64,000 nucleotides of DNA from assembly GCF_000016985.1 (NCBI RefSeq), contig NC_009633.1:2108001-2172000 (forward strand). Direction: 5' to 3'. The translations under genes were made by a program, and so were the position numbers. This document shows positions 1 to 7,744 of the stretch, piece after piece. Source of the DNA: Alkaliphilus metalliredigens QYMF. Its GTDB lineage: Bacteria > Bacillota > Clostridia > Peptostreptococcales > Natronincolaceae. The notes under the pieces were generated by a model, which did not search any database, was not told where the DNA came from, and saw nothing but the letters and a program-made list of their open reading frames with translations. The stretch's first letter is position 1. Each line of letters starts with the position of its first letter.

Positions 1-1
1 T

Positions 2-607
2 GGTGCTGTAAGCTGGTTAGATGCAAAGGCTACAAAGGAATTAGATCCTGCGGGTCCATGTCAACCTATTGCTAAAGAAGGTGTTGAAGACGAAGTAAAA
101 GGTATTTGGAGTGCTGTAAACGAACATGTTGATGAAAAATCTCAAGGAGCTGTATCAAGAGTAACTCTTTATAGTTTGTTAGAAGACCCGATGACATCCT
201 GTGGTTGCTTTGAGTGTATAGCTGGTATTATGCCGGAAGCTAACGGTGTTGTTATTGTAAATAGAGAATTTCCTTCCACAACACCTGTTGGAATGACCTT
301 TGGTGAACTTGCTTCCATGACTGGTGGTGGTGTTCAAACACCAGGATTTATGGGACATGGAAGATACTTTATTTCTTCTAAGAAGTTTATCTCAGCTGAA
401 GGTGGTCCAGGAAGAATCGTATGGATGCCAAAAGAACTAAAGGATCATGTAAAAGATAGATTAGACCAAACAGCTAAGGAAATGTACGGAATTGATAATT
501 TCACAGACATGATTTGTGATGAAACCATCGCAACAGATTCAGAAGAAGTATTAAACTTCCTTACACAAAAAGGACATCCTGCATTAACAATGGAAGCATT
601 GATGTAA
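2..607 (+). CDS. acsB: Acetyl-CoA synthase subunit (CODH/ACS), C-terminal part
   Basis: This open frame enters from the left edge, so only the last 201 residues are present. It is the C-terminal domain of acetyl-CoA synthase, the cytoplasmic nickel enzyme that joins a corrinoid-bound methyl group, CO and CoA to make acetyl-CoA in the Wood-Ljungdahl pathway. The key evidence is the DPMTSCGCFECI stretch: the Cys-Gly-Cys motif carries the distal nickel of the A-cluster in this family. The flanking GMTFGELASMTGGG and the GRIVWMPKELK region also match the family as I know it. An ATG exists at 188, but the frame is clearly open and homologous upstream of it (GAVSWLDAKATKELDPAGPC), so the ATG is internal. 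It is followed by a hairpin and gcvH. Identification is secure; the rest of the gene lies outside the window. Confidence 0.95.
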   Translation, partial: GAVSWLDAKATKELDPAGPCQPIAKEGVEDEVKGIWSAVNEHVDEKSQGAVSRVTLYSLLEDPMTSCGCFECIAGIMPEANGVVIVNREFPSTTPVGMTFGELASMTGGGVQTPGFMGHGRYFISSKKFISAEGGPGRIVWMPKELKDHVKDRLDQTAKEMYGIDNFTDMICDETIATDSEEVLNFLTQKGHPALTMEALM

Positions 608-643
608 TTAAATACAATTGAATACAATTAAATATAATTGAAT

Positions 644-677
644 ATAATACTCTCACTTTTTAAAGTGAGAGTATTAT
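644..677. terminator. Perfect 16-bp hairpin between acsB and gcvH
   Basis: Arms 644-659 and 662-677 are exact reverse complements with a two-base loop. There is no clear U-tract after it, so it may be a partial terminator or an mRNA-processing/stability element setting the ratio of acsB to gcvH. Short AT-rich direct repeats (aatacaatt-like units) precede it at 608-643. Confidence 0.7.
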
Positions 678-702
678 ATCAATATAAAAGGAGGAGCAAA
701 TA

Positions 703-1074
703 ATGTATCCAGAAAATCTTAAGTATCACAGCCAACATACTTGGGTGAAGGTAGAGGGAGACACAGCCTATATAGGAGTTAGTGAGTATGCTCAAGAACA
801 ATTAGGTGAAGTATTATTTGTAGAAATGCCAGAGGTAGGCGACGAAATTCAAGCAGGAAAAGAGTTTGGTGTGGTTGAATCTTCAAAAGTAGCTTCTGAT
901 TTAGTTGCTCCTATATCTGGAGAAGTGTTAGAAATTAATGAAAAGCTAGAGGACGAACCAGAGTATGTCAATGAAGCACCCTATGAAGCCTGGATTATTA
1001 AGATTAAAATAGCAAAGATAGAAGAGCTAGAAGATCTTCTAGGTGCTGAGAACTATCAAGGTGTACTAGCATAG
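703..1074 (+). CDS. gcvH: Glycine cleavage system H protein (lipoyl carrier)
   Basis: A 123-residue small lipoyl-domain protein that shuttles the aminomethyl group between glycine cleavage P and T proteins in the cytoplasm. The lipoylation site is in VVESSKVASD, with Lys62 the expected modified residue. Length is that of a normal H protein (about 125-130). The start is set by a strong AGGAGG 8-10 bases upstream. It sits directly after acsB with no other gcv gene in view. gcvH next to acs genes is known in some acetogenic Clostridia, where it could link glycine or glycine-synthase chemistry (methylene-THF plus CO2 plus ammonia) to the Wood-Ljungdahl pathway; an accessory lipoyl-transfer role is also possible. 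The functional link is inference from position; the family call is secure. Confidence 0.95.
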   Translation: MYPENLKYHSQHTWVKVEGDTAYIGVSEYAQEQLGEVLFVEMPEVGDEIQAGKEFGVVESSKVASDLVAPISGEVLEINEKLEDEPEYVNEAPYEAWIIKIKIAKIEELEDLLGAENYQGVLA

Positions 1075-1147
1075 TAGAGACCCTAAGATAAAATGTGGAT
1101 TAGCAATATTTCAAAAGATAAAAAAATAATGGTTGAATAACTTTACT

Positions 1148-1213
1148 CTGCAAGATAGAATGCATATACTAGACTAAATTCTCGACATTAAATAAAAGAA
1201 TTTTATCTTGCAG
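1148..1213. repeat. 14-bp inverted repeat in gcvH-acsV spacer
   Basis: In the 214-base spacer between gcvH and acsV, the arms 1148-1161 and 1200-1213 are complementary over 14 bases with a single G:U-type mismatch. The 38-base loop makes a strong terminator unlikely; it could be a regulatory RNA fold or a small repeat. I see nothing coding in the spacer. Confidence 0.55.
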
Positions 1214-1288
1214 AATAACAATACGTGACTATTTGCATCGTACTTCCTCACTTTATCTAGACAGATAGTATTGGAGGGATAAATATTA

Positions 1289-3241
1289 ATGATTAATATA
1301 AGGTTTCAACCCATGGACATAAATATACAGGCAGAGACAGGAGAAAATTTATTAGACATCGCTAGAAGGAGCGAGGTATATATAGATGCCCCTTGCAATG
1401 GCAGTCTAACCTGTGGCAAGTGCAAAGTGAAGGTTATAGAGGGAAAAGTAGATAGCAGTAGTAGCCATCATATTAAAGATATAGAATTAAAGGCAGGATA
1501 TGTGTTAGCCTGTAATACGAAGGTAGTTGAGGATATTATCATTGAAGTACCCTCAGGTCAGTCCTCTGATATGCTCGGCATGAAGATCGAAGACCTGTCA
1601 GGGCCACGGGATCAAGAAATTTTTCGACGGGCAAGAAGTCAAGTCTTGGATAATGACATGAGATTTTCTTCCTATGTGAAGAAAGATTATTTGGAAATAG
1701 AACTACCTACTTTAGATGATAACATTTCTGATTGGGATAGAATAAGAAGATACTTGAGAAACCAATTAGGGTATACTCAAGTATTTTGCAGACTGCCTAT
1801 GTTAAGGAAAATACCAACTCTCATAAGAGAAAGTGACTTTAAAATCACAATTACTCATATTCCTAGAGGACATGGTAGAACAACGATCGTAAATATTGAA
1901 ATGGGAGACACCACCAACAGACTTTATGGTGTGGCATTAGATATTGGCACAACATCTGTTGCTGCATGTCTTGTGGACCTTTATGAAGGTAAGTTACTAG
2001 CAAAAGCATCATCTGGAAATGCACAAATGAAATATGGAGCTGATGTTATCCATAGAATTATCTATGCAACAAAAAATGATGGCTTAGAAAATCTAAACCA
2101 TGCTATCGTTCATGAAACCATTAATCCTCTACTTAAAAAAATGTACCAAGAGGCAGGTGTGGATAAAGATGAAATAGCAGCTTTTGTGGTAGCGGGTAAT
2201 ACGACTATGTCCCATTTATTACTAGGAATTTATCCTAACAACTTGAGGTTAGAGCCCTATATACCTACATTCTCAAAGGCGCCTTTTATTAAAGCCTCAG
2301 AACTAGAATTGGAGGCAAATCCAGAAACATTCCTGTATATCCTTCCTTCTATAGCAAGCTATGTTGGTGGAGATATTGCAGCAGGAGTTTTGGCTTCAGG
2401 AATATGGAATTCTGAAGAAAATATTTTGTTTATTGATTTAGGTACAAATGGAGAGATTGTATTTGGTAATAAAGACTTTTTGATCACCTGTGCTTGTTCT
2501 GCGGGACCTGCCTTTGAAGGAGGAGAAATAAGCTGTGGTATGCGCGCCTCGGGTGGAGCTATCGAAAGGGTAGAAATAGATAACAATACTTACATCCCAA
2601 AATTCTCAATTATTTACAATGAAAAACCCAAAGGAATATGTGGTTCAGGTATAATTGACTTGATTGCTGAAATGCTAAAAACAGGTCTTATCGATAGAAG
2701 AGGAAAAATTAACAGAGACTTAAATACCGATAGAATTCGGTTTGATGAATATAATATTGGAGAATATGTACTGGCCTTTAAAGAAGAGTGGGGTCTTGGC
2801 GAAGACATTACAATTACAGAAATTGATATTGACAATTTTATTAAGGCTAAGGGTGCCGTTTACTCAGGAGGCTCTACATTGATTCATAGCTTAGAAATGG
2901 ATTTTAATATGATTGACAAAGTATATATTGCTGGTGGAATAGGTAATAGCCTATCGATTGAAAAATCCATTGAAATAGGACTGTTTCCAGATATAGAGAT
3001 TGAAAAATTTGTGTATATAGGAAATAGCTCCCTTATGGGTTGCTATCTTACCCTTATGAGTGAAGATGCTAGACGAAAAATGGAGGAATTTTCTAATCAA
3101 ATGACCTATATAGAATTAAGTGCTTATCCAGGATATATGGATGAGTTTATATCGGCCTGTTTTTTACCCCATACTGATATTCAACGGTTTCCCACAGTAG
3201 AAAAAATACTGCATGACTATAAAACCAATAAAGTGACTTAA
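1289..3241 (+). CDS. acsV: Corrinoid activation/regeneration protein (reductive activator of CoFeSP)
   Basis: A 650-residue protein with an N-terminal plant-type [2Fe-2S] ferredoxin domain and a C-terminal DUF4445/ASKHA-fold ATPase domain. The cluster ligands are Cys36, Cys42, Cys45 and Cys75 (C-x5-C-x2-C-x29-C). The phosphate-binding stretch GVALDIGTTSVAACLVD lies near residue 210-226, and ADVIHRI and ICGSGIID match the family. It uses ATP to re-reduce cob(II)alamin in the corrinoid iron-sulfur protein back to the methyl-accepting Co(I) state. GGAGGG about 10 bases upstream fixes the start. Position after acsB and gcvH fits an acs accessory role. Paralogues (RamA, MtvD-type activators) share the layout but differ in cluster type; the location favours AcsV. 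Confidence 0.9.
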   Translation: MINIRFQPMDINIQAETGENLLDIARRSEVYIDAPCNGSLTCGKCKVKVIEGKVDSSSSHHIKDIELKAGYVLACNTKVVEDIIIEVPSGQSSDMLGMKIEDLSGPRDQEIFRRARSQVLDNDMRFSSYVKKDYLEIELPTLDDNISDWDRIRRYLRNQLGYTQVFCRLPMLRKIPTLIRESDFKITITHIPRGHGRTTIVNIEMGDTTNRLYGVALDIGTTSVAACLVDLYEGKLLAKASSGNAQMKYGADVIHRIIYATKNDGLENLNHAIVHETINPLLKKMYQEAGVDKDEIAAFVVAGNTTMSHLLLGIYPNNLRLEPYIPTFSKAPFIKASELELEANPETFLYILPSIASYVGGDIAAGVLASGIWNSEENILFIDLGTNGEIVFGNKDFLITCACSAGPAFEGGEISCGMRASGGAIERVEIDNNTYIPKFSIIYNEKPKGICGSGIIDLIAEMLKTGLIDRRGKINRDLNTDRIRFDEYNIGEYVLAFKEEWGLGEDITITEIDIDNFIKAKGAVYSGGSTLIHSLEMDFNMIDKVYIAGGIGNSLSIEKSIEIGLFPDIEIEKFVYIGNSSLMGCYLTLMSEDARRKMEEFSNQMTYIELSAYPGYMDEFISACFLPHTDIQRFPTVEKILHDYKTNKVT

Positions 3242-3250
3242 AAATATTAG

Positions 3251-3294
3251 AGATTTCTTTAAAGCGATAGAAGTGCTTTAAGGAAGTCTTTTTT
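3251..3294 (+). terminator. Rho-independent terminator after acsV
   Basis: Arms 3251-3265 and 3275-3289 pair over 15 positions with two G:U pairs, followed by a run of six T. A new transcription unit or weak readthrough probably serves the next gene. Confidence 0.8.
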
Positions 3295-3399
3295 GTAGGA
3301 TACGGTTATGATTAACCAAGTAAAGCATGGCGACTGGCTATATCAAAGCTGGGGGAAATCGTCAATATATACTATTTTTAAGGAAAGGGGAAATATTAC

Positions 3400-4080
3400 A
3401 TGGATATTCAAGCGGTAAAAGAAGACCGTCAGGGGAAGGTTCCTTATGAGTATATCAGAAACATATTTAAGGACTGTAACCCAAGGGAGATGTCTGAGTT
3501 ATCTGGAACACACTATGATCATACCAAGAAGATTTTTACTGTAAAACTGATGAGTAGAGATTATATTGTAAAGTATCCCAGTGGCGAAGTATTCACAAAG
3601 GATCAAGAGATAGAAGTAGAATCCTATGCCATTAAAATCATTTTTTTAAGATATCTTGCAAATGCAAATGGCATACCCCTCACGGGAAAGAATATCACCT
3701 ACAAGGAAATACCAGGAGGACATGTTTATTATCCTAACTTTTATACTAGAACCATATTAAAATTGGCAAAGACTTATGGTAACAAACTCGAGGAATTTAT
3801 CGTGGCCGGAGAAGAAATAAAGGCAGAGAGAATTAAATCTGGAGATGCGGGGTATCGCTTTCAGTTTTTTAACAATGTTTACTTAACTTTTATTGTTTGG
3901 AAGGGAGATGAAGAATTTTCCCCTGCTGCAAATATATTATTTGATTTGAATACGTCATATTATTTTGATGCAGAGGACTTAGCAGTGGTAGGAGAATTAG
4001 CTTTGGGAATATTCAAAAACCACGGCAGCCTCCCAGACTGGAAGGGCTTATATCAAAGAAAACCACAAGATAAAAAGTAG
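3400..4080 (+). CDS. DUF3786 family protein
   Basis: A 226-residue soluble protein that resembles the DUF3786 family. The family has no settled function as far as I know, but its members recur near CODH/ACS and corrinoid-enzyme genes in anaerobes. Visible features are an N-terminal VPYEYIRNIFKDCNP helix, a KLMSRDYIVKYPSGEV strand pair, and a C-terminal half with PAANILFDLNTSYYFDAEDLAVVGELAL. No membrane segment, cysteine cluster or signal peptide is present. The start follows AGGAAAGGGG at 8-10 bases. It lies downstream of acsV, separated by a terminator and about 100 bases, and converges on the nickel-protein operon. A role as accessory factor for acetyl-CoA synthase or its corrinoid protein is inference from neighbours only. 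Confidence 0.7.
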   Translation: MDIQAVKEDRQGKVPYEYIRNIFKDCNPREMSELSGTHYDHTKKIFTVKLMSRDYIVKYPSGEVFTKDQEIEVESYAIKIIFLRYLANANGIPLTGKNITYKEIPGGHVYYPNFYTRTILKLAKTYGNKLEEFIVAGEEIKAERIKSGDAGYRFQFFNNVYLTFIVWKGDEEFSPAANILFDLNTSYYFDAEDLAVVGELALGIFKNHGSLPDWKGLYQRKPQDKK

Positions 4081-4106
4081 CGGAGAGATGTCTCCGCTAC
4101 ATATGT
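4077..4106. terminator. Bidirectional terminator overlapping two stop codons
   Basis: Arms 4077-4086 and 4091-4100 form a perfect 10-bp GC-rich stem with a GATG loop. The plus-strand stop of the DUF3786 gene (4078-4080) lies in the left arm and the minus-strand stop of the His-rich gene (4097-4099) in the right arm. A T run follows on the plus strand at 4105-4110. Confidence 0.85.
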
Positions 4107-4465
4107 TTTTTGGCTTCTATTAACATTTCATTAGCTTTTTCCATAAACGCTACTGCTTTTTCAATATGATCAGCAACCTGAGGCTTGTCCATTTTTTTGG
4201 ACTTTTCTACCCATTCTAAAAAGTTATCCTGATGGGATTTATTGTGGTTAATCCAGTGGACTAATAATACTCTCAAGGTTTTTTCTTCATGACTTAAATT
4301 AGCATCATCAGAAGACCCAGTGTGATGCACATGGTCATGGCTATGGGGGTTGTTATGGTCGTGGTTATGTTCATGTTCATGATCATGCTCGTGCTCGTGC
4401 TTGTGATCGTGGTTATGGTTATGTTCATGGTTATGGTTATGTTTTTCATTATTACAGCAAGACAT
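4097..4465 (-). CDS. Histidine-rich protein, probable nickel store/chaperone (CooJ-like in function)
   Basis: A 122-residue protein in two parts. Residues 9-50 are an alternating His-X tract with about 20 histidines, mostly paired with Asn, Asp or Glu, after an N-terminal Cys-Cys pair (MSCCNN). Residues 55-122 form a helical domain (HEEKTLRVLLVHWINHNKSH...). Such tracts bind several Ni(II) or Zn(II) ions. It is the last gene of a three-gene operon headed by cooT. In Rhodospirillum rubrum the CODH nickel proteins are CooC, CooT and CooJ, and CooJ has a His-rich tail. This protein has the tail at the other end, so it is at best a functional analogue; homology is not claimed. Start: GGAGGGAATGT before the ATG. 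The His-repeat DNA may be length-variable. Confidence 0.75.
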   Translation of the reverse strand: MSCCNNEKHNHNHEHNHNHDHKHEHEHDHEHEHNHDHNNPHSHDHVHHTGSSDDANLSHEEKTLRVLLVHWINHNKSHQDNFLEWVEKSKKMDKPQVADHIEKAVAFMEKANEMLIEAKKHM

Positions 4466-4493
4466 AATACATTCCCTCCTTATTTCAGATAGT

Positions 4494-4913
4494 TTATTTT
4501 TGAATATTAAATTCCTTCTTTAATATAGCAATAGCATCTTTTATTAATAGCATCATAGGTTTATTTTCTAAACCTACTAATACAAAGTTGTCTGGCATAA
4601 TTGGAAGTAGGATTTTTAGCGCTTCAGCCTCAGCAACAGCAGCTGCCATTTTTTCTGTCACTTCCCCCATCATAGAATTAGGAATGATGATGGACATGGG
4701 TCCAATAATGACATTTGCTTTTTTACTAGATACAACGATAGCATTTTCTCCCGTTGCCCCTTTGTTAGCATGATTTTTAAACATAACAGAAGTAGCAGTG
4801 GAATTGGTGCCTAGACCATAAATTTCAAAGTAGGAAGGAAGCTCTTGTCGTAGATGGGCAACAATTTGACCACCTATTCCTCCTCCCATTCCATCGATCA
4901 CTGCAATAATCAT
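4494..4913 (-). CDS. DUF3842 family protein
   Basis: A 139-residue protein that I recognise as DUF3842. It starts with a glycine-rich nucleotide-binding-like loop, MIIAVIDGMGGGIGGQI, followed by alternating strands and helices, suggesting a small Rossmann-type fold. Later segments include GTNSTATSVMFKNHANKGATGENAI and GPMSIIIPNSMMGEVT. No membrane segment or signal is present. It lies between cooT (33 bases upstream) and the His-rich gene (28 bases downstream), so the three are almost certainly cotranscribed. The family has no established function known to me; the operon suggests a part in nickel delivery or storage for CODH/ACS, which is inference. Confidence 0.8.
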   Translation of the reverse strand: MIIAVIDGMGGGIGGQIVAHLRQELPSYFEIYGLGTNSTATSVMFKNHANKGATGENAIVVSSKKANVIIGPMSIIIPNSMMGEVTEKMAAAVAEAEALKILLPIMPDNFVLVGLENKPMMLLIKDAIAILKKEFNIQK

Positions 4914-4946
4914 CTTTTAGTCCCCCGATGTTGTATATTTTAATTT

Positions 4947-5135
4947 TTATTTATCGGTAATAATGATTTTGTGGTCAATTAATTTTATTTCCTTCAGTAT
5001 ACCCTGTACTATTTTTTGTTCTCCTAAGAGATCGGCTAAAAATACCTTTCCATTTTCGGGCTTCATATAGACAACATTTTCCATGATTTTTTCTTCACCT
5101 TTGTCAGTGATTAAATAAGCAGTTGATTCACACAT
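4947..5135 (-). CDS. cooT: CooT family nickel-binding protein
   Basis: A 62-residue protein beginning MCESTAYL, as CooT proteins do. CooT is a small cytoplasmic dimer that binds one Ni(II) at the interface through the Cys2 region and is implicated in nickel supply to CO dehydrogenase. The start is placed at the ATG at 5135 rather than the TTG-type start 15 bases upstream, because GGAGG lies about 8 bases before it and the family starts with Met-Cys. The rest (LITDKGEEKIMENVVYMKPENGKVFLADLLGE) fits the compact beta fold. It heads the operon cooT-DUF3842-His-rich protein, convergent with the acs genes. The promoter should lie in the AT-rich stretch after 5135; I could not pick a convincing one. 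Confidence 0.88.
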   Translation of the reverse strand: MCESTAYLITDKGEEKIMENVVYMKPENGKVFLADLLGEQKIVQGILKEIKLIDHKIIITDK

Positions 5136-5150
5136 ATAGAAAACCTCCAC

Positions 5151-5542
5151 TTGATCAAATTTTTAGTAAATATGTATTTCTACCAAAATCATATCACAAC
5201 TTTAGAAAAGGCGTCAATGCTTATTACATGAATCTTGTTAAAAAATTGACATATTAATAATTAAATATGTAAAAAAGTTAAATCAATAATATGAGAAAGA
5301 ATATAGAATAGGAAGTGATCGGCGCTTTAAAGAGCCTGTTCAAAAAGCATCAATATCACTTCGACAAGAAAAAACGATCCACGATTAGAGTGTGTTAAGT
5401 TACACTTTTGTAGGTCTCTTTTGTTTTTAAGGCTCTCTGGCAAACAGACAAGTCCTTGTCTCTTTGTCTGTAAGTTGTTTTGTTTCTAACAATCCCAGTA
5501 AAATTAACGATATTAATAATAATATTTAAAATAATAAAAACA
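5151..5542. other. Non-coding spacer upstream of the nik leader
   Basis: No convincing gene is present. The only structure I can support is a short stem (GAAGTGAT at 5312-5319 with ATCACTTC at 5355-5362) and a small palindrome in the 5445-5470 region. It is part of a 950-base non-coding stretch whose second half holds the two promoter-terminator units listed next. Confidence 0.4.
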
Positions 5543-5571
5543 TTGACAAATCTATTTCGATAATGTATACT
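5543..5571 (+). promoter_or_regulatory. Sigma-A-type promoter 1 of the nik leader
   Basis: TTGACA at 5543-5548 and TATACT at 5566-5571 are separated by exactly 17 bases. Transcription would start near 5578 and run straight into the terminator hairpin at 5635. Confidence 0.8.
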
Positions 5572-5634
5572 GTTCTTAGAAAATGTTATATACTTATCAA
5601 ACAGTTGTCATGAAGACAATTGAGAAAATTTTGA

Positions 5635-5672
5635 GCCATGAAGGTTGGAAACTACCTTTGATGGCTTTTTAT
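5635..5672 (+). terminator. Leader terminator 1 (CCATGAAGGTTGGA motif)
   Basis: GCCAT (5635-5639) pairs with ATGGC (5661-5665), and AAGGT (5641-5645) with ACCTT (5654-5658), then TTTTTATTTT. The 14-base CCATGAAGGTTGGA in the left arm (5636-5649) recurs exactly at 5976-5989 in the second leader. An additional small stem TTGTC/GACAA lies just upstream around 5605-5620. Confidence 0.75.
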
Positions 5673-5700
5673 TTTACTAAATTCATAGTTTTTAACTCCC

Positions 5701-5734
5701 GTTCATTAGGTTGGCTAATCCCAATCTAATGAAC
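5701..5734. repeat. 14-bp inverted repeat
   Basis: Arms 5701-5714 and 5721-5734 pair over 14 positions with one G:U pair and a six-base loop. There is no T run on either side. It separates the two leader units. Confidence 0.65.
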
Positions 5735-5886
5735 AACCCCATTTTTGGAGAAAATCACCAAGTTATAGAAACGGGTTATTATAAAATACTACATGATATA
5801 TCTTCGATTTGTACATTAGAGGAACAGTTGCTTTGTCTCGGGTACATGCTGTCACATGTGTCATTCTAAAAATTAAAAAATGTATC

Positions 5887-5915
5887 TTGCAAATATAGGA
5901 AAATGTTGTTATAAT
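5887..5915 (+). promoter_or_regulatory. Sigma-A-type promoter 2, likely driving the nik operon
   Basis: TTGCAA at 5887-5892 and a perfect TATAAT at 5910-5915 have a 17-base spacer. The predicted start near 5922 gives a leader of about 165 bases with a terminator-like fold before the first gene. Confidence 0.8.
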
Positions 5916-5973
5916 ATTAACAAAAGCAAGAGGGCCTCAGAAATAGACTAAATTAATAGCATAATTGTAATTT

Positions 5974-6030
5974 AACCATGAAGGTTGGACGTTCTTATGA
6001 AAAGAACAGTCTACTTTCGTGGTTTTTGTT
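5974..6030 (+). terminator. Leader terminator 2 / possible attenuator before nikA
   Basis: AACCATGAAGG (from 5974) pairs with CTTTCGTGGTT (to about 6024) through standard and G:U pairs; an inner hairpin GTTCTT/AAGAAC (5991-5996, 6002-6007) caps it, and a T-rich tract follows. It lies 60 bases before the chosen start of the transporter, so readthrough or an alternative fold would be needed for expression. I could not match the leader to a known riboswitch class. Confidence 0.65.
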
Positions 6031-6086
6031 TTTGTCAGTACTTGATTTAAATGAAGCTTAAATTACATAGGATGGGAGAGATGAAA

Positions 6087-7724
6087 ATGTTAAGAAAAAA
6101 GATGGTATTAATAATGGTTTATGTATTAATTGTATCAACGATGATGCTCACTGCTTGTTCATCACAGCAAGAGGTGAAAAGTTCTGAAGGGGAAGTAACA
6201 AATGAAGTAACTAATGAAGTCACGAATAAGGAAGAGTTAATTTTGGCCATTGGTAGTGAACCCGATGATGGATTTGATCCTATCAACGGTTGGGGGCGTT
6301 ACGGATCACCACTTTTCCATAGTACCTTGCTTACCCGTGATGGGAATTTCAATATAGTATATGACCTTGCTACTGAATATGAGGTAAGTGATGATGGTTT
6401 GGTCTGGACAGTGTATTTACGAGATGACGTAAAGTTTTCAGATGGTGAGGATTTAACTGCTGAGGATATTGTATATACATTTAATACAACTGCTGCAAGT
6501 GGCTCTGTTGTTGATTTAAATATAATGGAGAAGGTAGAAGTAGTTGGTGAATATACAGTTGTATTTACACTGAAGCAACCACAATCTACCTTTATTCACA
6601 CATTAGCTACTACAGGAATTGTTCCTAAGCATGCACACGATGATAACTATGCTGAGAATCCTATAGGTTCTGGTCCCTTCAAGTTTGTACAATGGGATCA
6701 AGGACAACAGCTTATTGTAGAAGTCAATCCAATGTATTATGGAGAAAAGCCAGGATTTAAGAAGTTAACCTTTTTATTCTTAGGAGAAGATGGCGCCTTT
6801 GCTGCTGCAAGAGCTGGGCAGGTAGACCTTGCTGCTATTCCAGCATCTTTTGCAAAACAAGAAGTGTCAGGGATGAAACTAGTTAATATAGAAAGTGTTG
6901 ATAACCGTGGAATACTATTTCCTTACGTACCAGCTGGGGGGACAACAGAGGAAGGGTTTGCCGTAGGGAATGATGTTACAGCTGATAGAGCTATTCGACA
7001 AGCGATCAATATCGGTCTAGATAGAAATGCTTTAGTGGATGGAATTTTAGAAGGTTTTGGTACCCCGGCATATAGTGTTAGCGATGGTATGCCTTGGTGG
7101 AATGCTGATACAGTAGTTGAAGATGGAAACATAGAAAAGGCGAAAGAAATATTAGCCGATGGAGGCTGGGAAGACATAAATGGTGATGGGATCCTTCAAA
7201 AAGGCGATCTGAAGGCAGAGTTTACAATGATATACCCAGCTAGTGATCAAATCCGACAATCTCTAGCTATAGTGACTGCTGATATGATGAAACCTTTAGG
7301 GATTCATGCGATACTAGAGGGAAAAAGCTGGGATGACATTCAAAAGATGATGTATTCTAATGCAGTACTTTTTGGATGGGGCAGCTATGATCCTTTAGAA
7401 ATGTATAATCTTTATAGCAGTGAAACAGCTGGGCAAGGATGGTACAACACTGGTTTCTACGGTACCCCTACTGTCGATGCATATATGGAGCAAGCGCTTC
7501 GGGCCACTAGTGAAGAAGAAGCGATTACATACTGGAAAAAAGCGCAGTGGGATGGAACTACTGGATTTAGTGCTAAGGGCGATGCTCCTTGGGCATGGCT
7601 AGTTAACCTAGATCATTTATACTTAGTGAGTGAAAATCTTGACATAGGTACACCGAAGATTCAACCCCATGGGCATGGATGGCCATTAACTGATAATATT
7701 ATAGAATGGCAGTGGAAGGAGTAG
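6087..7724 (+). CDS. Nickel/peptide-type ABC importer, solute-binding lipoprotein
   Basis: A 545-residue family-5 (SBP_bac_5) extracellular binding lipoprotein. The signal peptide ends in MMLTAC, giving a lipid-anchored Cys, followed by a threefold EVTN repeat linker. Core family segments include GLVWTVYLRDDVKFSDGE and NPIGSGPFKFVQWDQGQQ. The C-terminal KIQPHGHGWPL stretch, with closely spaced histidines, resembles nickel-binding members (NikA/Opp1A type) rather than ordinary peptide binders; this is my reading of the family. The start at 6087 is preferred over 6051 because GGGAG lies 8 bases before it. It heads a five-gene operon behind two leader terminators. The proximity to acs and cooT supports nickel as cargo, but peptides or chelated metal cannot be excluded. 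Confidence 0.85.
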   Translation: MLRKKMVLIMVYVLIVSTMMLTACSSQQEVKSSEGEVTNEVTNEVTNKEELILAIGSEPDDGFDPINGWGRYGSPLFHSTLLTRDGNFNIVYDLATEYEVSDDGLVWTVYLRDDVKFSDGEDLTAEDIVYTFNTTAASGSVVDLNIMEKVEVVGEYTVVFTLKQPQSTFIHTLATTGIVPKHAHDDNYAENPIGSGPFKFVQWDQGQQLIVEVNPMYYGEKPGFKKLTFLFLGEDGAFAAARAGQVDLAAIPASFAKQEVSGMKLVNIESVDNRGILFPYVPAGGTTEEGFAVGNDVTADRAIRQAINIGLDRNALVDGILEGFGTPAYSVSDGMPWWNADTVVEDGNIEKAKEILADGGWEDINGDGILQKGDLKAEFTMIYPASDQIRQSLAIVTADMMKPLGIHAILEGKSWDDIQKMMYSNAVLFGWGSYDPLEMYNLYSSETAGQGWYNTGFYGTPTVDAYMEQALRATSEEEAITYWKKAQWDGTTGFSAKGDAPWAWLVNLDHLYLVSENLDIGTPKIQPHGHGWPLTDNIIEWQWKE

Positions 7725-7744
7725 CAGAAAAGGAGGAGGGCAAT

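Noticed and set aside
4316-4442. CRISPR-like or tandem-repeat array in the His-rich gene
   Set aside because: The repetition is codon-level (His-X) within a coding frame with a good start; no spacers or conserved repeat unit.
5543-6030. NiCo (czcD) or another named riboswitch before the nik-type operon
   Set aside because: I compared the leaders by eye with the NiCo, cobalamin, fluoride and guanidine-type conserved cores as I remember them and found no match.
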